A stretch of 15,371 bases of DNA from an uncultured Sphingomonadaceae bacterium (GTDB lineage Bacteria; Pseudomonadota; Alphaproteobacteria; Sphingomonadales; Sphingomonadaceae). Under the pieces are notes generated by a model, which saw nothing but the letters and a program-made list of their open reading frames with translations, was not told the DNA's origin and made no database searches. Position 1 is the stretch's first letter; every line of letters starts with the position of its first letter. The DNA lies in contig CALKUK010000009.1 in NCBI GenBank assembly GCA_937996655.1, forward strand, positions 1-15,371. The letters are read 5' to 3'. A program made the translations under genes and the position numbers. Positions 13,717 through 15,371 of this stretch are shown here, in pieces.

Positions 13717-14415
13717 TCAGGCGTTGCCGAGTTCTGCGATGTCCAGGCGGATGCCCGGGCCCATCGATGAGCTGATCGCGGCCTTACGCAGATACTTGCC
13801 CTTGGCACCCGACGGCTTGGCACGCACGATGGCGGCCACAAGCGCGTCAAAGTTTTCGCGCAGGTCGTCTGCCGAGAACGATGCCTTGCCGATGCCGCTG
13901 TGAATGATGCCGGCCTTTTCGACGCGGTATTCAATCTGGCCGCCCTTGGCGTCCTTCACGGCCTGGCCGACGTTCGGCGTCACAGTGCCGAGCTTCGGGT
14001 TCGGCATCATGCCCTTCGGACCCAAGATCTTGGCGACGCGGCCGACGAGGCCCATCATGTCCGGGGTGGCGATGCAGCGATCGAAATCGATGTTACCGTT
14101 GGTGATCTGATCGATGAGATCGTCTGCGCCAACAATGTCTGCGCCAGCTGCGCGGGCTTCTTCAGCCTTCGCATCCTTGGCGAACACAGCGACACGAACG
14201 GTCTTGCCGGTGCCCTTGGGCAGCGAGACGACACCGCGGACCATCTGGTCGGCGTGACGCGGATCAACACCAAGGTTGAGCGCGACTTCAATCGTTTCGT
14301 CGAACTTTGCGGTCGCGTTTTCCTTGATCAGCGCGATGGCTTCAGTGACGCCATACAGCTTTTCACGGTTGACGACGGTGGCCAGCTTCTTGGCCTTCTT
14401 GCTCTGGAATGCCAT
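13717..14415 (-). CDS. rplA: 50S ribosomal protein L1
   Basis: This 232-residue protein of the L1 stalk is involved in E-site tRNA release and, in many bacteria, represses its own operon. It shows K-F-D-E-T-I-E-V-A-L-N-L-G-V-D at about 37-51. The family signature G-R-V-A-K-I-L-G-P-K-G-M-M-P-N-P-K-L-G lies at about 127-145, followed by G-T-V-T-P-N-V. The C-terminal part has K-G-K-Y-L-R-K-A and S-S-S-M-G-P-G-I. Length is typical. It starts 4 bp after the rplK stop, and its Shine-Dalgarno GGAGGG overlaps the end of rplK, so the two are translationally close-coupled. Confidence 0.98.
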   Translation of the reverse strand: MAFQSKKAKKLATVVNREKLYGVTEAIALIKENATAKFDETIEVALNLGVDPRHADQMVRGVVSLPKGTGKTVRVAVFAKDAKAEEARAAGADIVGADDLIDQITNGNIDFDRCIATPDMMGLVGRVAKILGPKGMMPNPKLGTVTPNVGQAVKDAKGGQIEYRVEKAGIIHSGIGKASFSADDLRENFDALVAAIVRAKPSGAKGKYLRKAAISSSMGPGIRLDIAELGNA

Positions 14416-14419
14416 GGGC

Positions 14420-14851
14420 TCAGCCCTCCACTACTTCGAGGCCCATCGAACGGGCAGAGCCTTCGATGATGCGTGTTGCTGCTTCGATATCGTTCGCGTT
14501 CAGGTCCTTCATTTTCGCTTCTGCGATTTCGGACAGCTTGGAACGGGCGATCGAACCGATGGATGCCTTGCCGGGTTCCTTCGAACCCTTGTCGAGCTTG
14601 GCAGCCTTCTTGATCAGATAGGTCGCCGGTGGCGTCTTCGTGACGAAGCTGAAGCTCTTATCTGCAAACACAGTGATCACCGTCGGGATCGGCATGCCCT
14701 TTTCGAGCTCCGTCGTCGCCGCGTTGAACGCCTTGCAGAATTCCATGATGTTCACGCCGCGCTGACCCAAAGCAGGGCCGATCGGCGGGGATGGGTTGGC
14801 GGCGCCCGCGGGCACCTGCAGCTTAATATAGCCGGCAATCTTTTTGGCCAT
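14420..14851 (-). CDS. rplK: 50S ribosomal protein L11
   Basis: This 143-residue protein of the GTPase-associated centre binds 23S rRNA and is required for RelA-type stringent signalling. The N-terminus M-A-K-K-I-A-G-Y-I-K-L-Q is followed by the proline-rich P-S-P-P-I-G-P-A-L-G-Q-R-G-V-N-I. The C-terminal rRNA-binding domain contains T-K-T-P-P-A-T-Y-L-I-K-K-A-A and the late motif A-T-R-I-I-E-G-S-A-R-S-M-G. Length is normal. It follows nusG by 118 bp and precedes rplA by 4 bp. Confidence 0.98.
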   Translation of the reverse strand: MAKKIAGYIKLQVPAGAANPSPPIGPALGQRGVNIMEFCKAFNAATTELEKGMPIPTVITVFADKSFSFVTKTPPATYLIKKAAKLDKGSKEPGKASIGSIARSKLSEIAEAKMKDLNANDIEAATRIIEGSARSMGLEVVEG

Positions 14852-14969
14852 TGTTCACTCACTCTTTAGTTGGGGTCCGCGCTTGGAGCGCTTCGCCCGG
14901 TTCAAGTTTAGCGGTTCAAACGGGGTGGCCCCCTCCCGCACTTATCCGGGCCCGCAGGGGGCCCAAATC
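14852..14969 (-). promoter_or_regulatory. nusG-rplK spacer, possible L1-responsive leader
   Basis: This 118-bp gap holds a GGGCCC-N5-GGGCCC hairpin at 14948-14964 just after the nusG stop, without a T run. Closer to rplK there is a GCGCT/AGCGC hairpin. By family knowledge, L1 binds such leaders to repress rplKA. I cannot identify the L1 binding motif with confidence here, nor a promoter. Confidence 0.35.
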
Positions 14970-15371
14970 TCATTTCATCCGTTCAACCTGTTCAAATTCG
15001 AGCTCCACAGGCGTCGGACGCCCGAAGATCGACACGGATACCTTGACGCGACCCTTGTCGAAATCGAGTTCCTCGACCAGGCCGTTGAAGCTTGCAAACG
15101 GGCCTTCGAGAACCTTGACCTGATCGCCGATTTCGTAATCGACGCGGATCTGCTGCTTGGGGGCAGCGGCGGCCTCTTCCTTCGTGTTCAGGATGCGCGC
15201 GGCCTCAGCTTCGCTGATTGCCTGCGGCTTGCCCATCGATCCGAGGAAGCCCGTCACCTTCGGCTGGTTCTTGATGAGGTGATACACGTCATCATTCATG
15301 TTCAGCTTGGCCAGCACATAGCCCGGGAAGAACTTGCGTTCCGACTGGACCTTCTTGCCGCGGCGGATTTC
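14970..15371 (-). CDS. nusG: Transcription termination/antitermination factor NusG (partial, N-terminus off the right edge)
   Basis: The last 133 residues are present. The visible NGN domain portion reads F-F-P-G-Y-V-L-A-K-L followed by V-T-G-F-L-G-S, the usual core before the linker. The C-terminal KOW domain includes G-D-Q-V-K-V-L-E-G-P-F-A-S-F-N-G and ends V-E-L-E-F-E-Q-V-E. NusG binds RNA polymerase, suppresses pausing and couples to Rho or ribosomal S10. The frame is open to the window edge at 15371, so the true start lies outside. Its place ahead of rplK is the standard bacterial order. Confidence 0.97.
   Translation of the reverse strand, partial: EIRRGKKVQSERKFFPGYVLAKLNMNDDVYHLIKNQPKVTGFLGSMGKPQAISEAEAARILNTKEEAAAAPKQQIRVDYEIGDQVKVLEGPFASFNGLVEELDFDKGRVKVSVSIFGRPTPVELEFEQVERMK

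Overview
The window is GC-rich, densely coded chromosomal DNA from an alphaproteobacterium. A sphingomonad (Sphingomonadales) is the best guess. This rests on the sequence style of the ribosomal proteins, a small TorF/Gcw_chp-type outer-membrane protein, the glnK-amtB layout, and a palindromic intergenic repeat of a kind I associate with sphingomonads. The assignment is an inference. I see no insertion sequence, prophage, CRISPR array, tRNA or rRNA.

Layout from left to right. (1) 1-1300, minus strand: glnK (PII) followed by amtB (ammonium transporter, cut by the left edge). Upstream of glnK is a near-perfect sigma-54 promoter and, about 140 bp upstream of the predicted start of transcription, a TGC-N11-GCA dyad with NtrC spacing. 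(2) 1295-1570: no large gene. It holds a candidate short plus-strand transcription unit (promoter, 21-codon ORF, hairpin with T run) and a terminator serving the next gene. (3) 1573-2967, minus: a glutamine-synthetase-like gamma-glutamyl-amine ligase. (4) 3076-4629, plus: a CYTH-CHAD protein (triphosphatase/polyphosphate-binding type). (5) 4612-9462, minus: a likely four-gene operon read right to left, made of a TorF-family outer-membrane protein, a PuuA-type gamma-glutamyl-amine ligase, a PuuB-type FAD oxidoreductase and a class III aminotransferase. A paired palindromic repeat sits between puuA and puuB. (6) 9681-11741, plus: a stand-alone molybdopterin oxidoreductase. (7) 11738-12418, minus: an MTA/SAH nucleosidase-like gene. 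(8) 12449-15371, minus: nusG (cut by the right edge), rplK, rplA, rplJ and rplL, closed by a clear intrinsic terminator.

How it fits together. The middle block looks like uptake and gamma-glutamylation-based catabolism of an amine or polyamine. The amine would be glutamylated by the GS-like ligases, oxidised by the FAD enzyme, and amino groups could be moved by the aminotransferase. The aldehyde dehydrogenase and gamma-glutamyl hydrolase expected for a complete Puu/Pau pathway are not in the window. The glnK-amtB operon beside it carries nitrogen-stress regulatory signals, so the left two thirds of the window has a nitrogen-scavenging character. The right third is translation and transcription machinery. 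There, rplL is followed by a terminator and an MTAN-like gene rather than the rpoBC genes usually found at that place.
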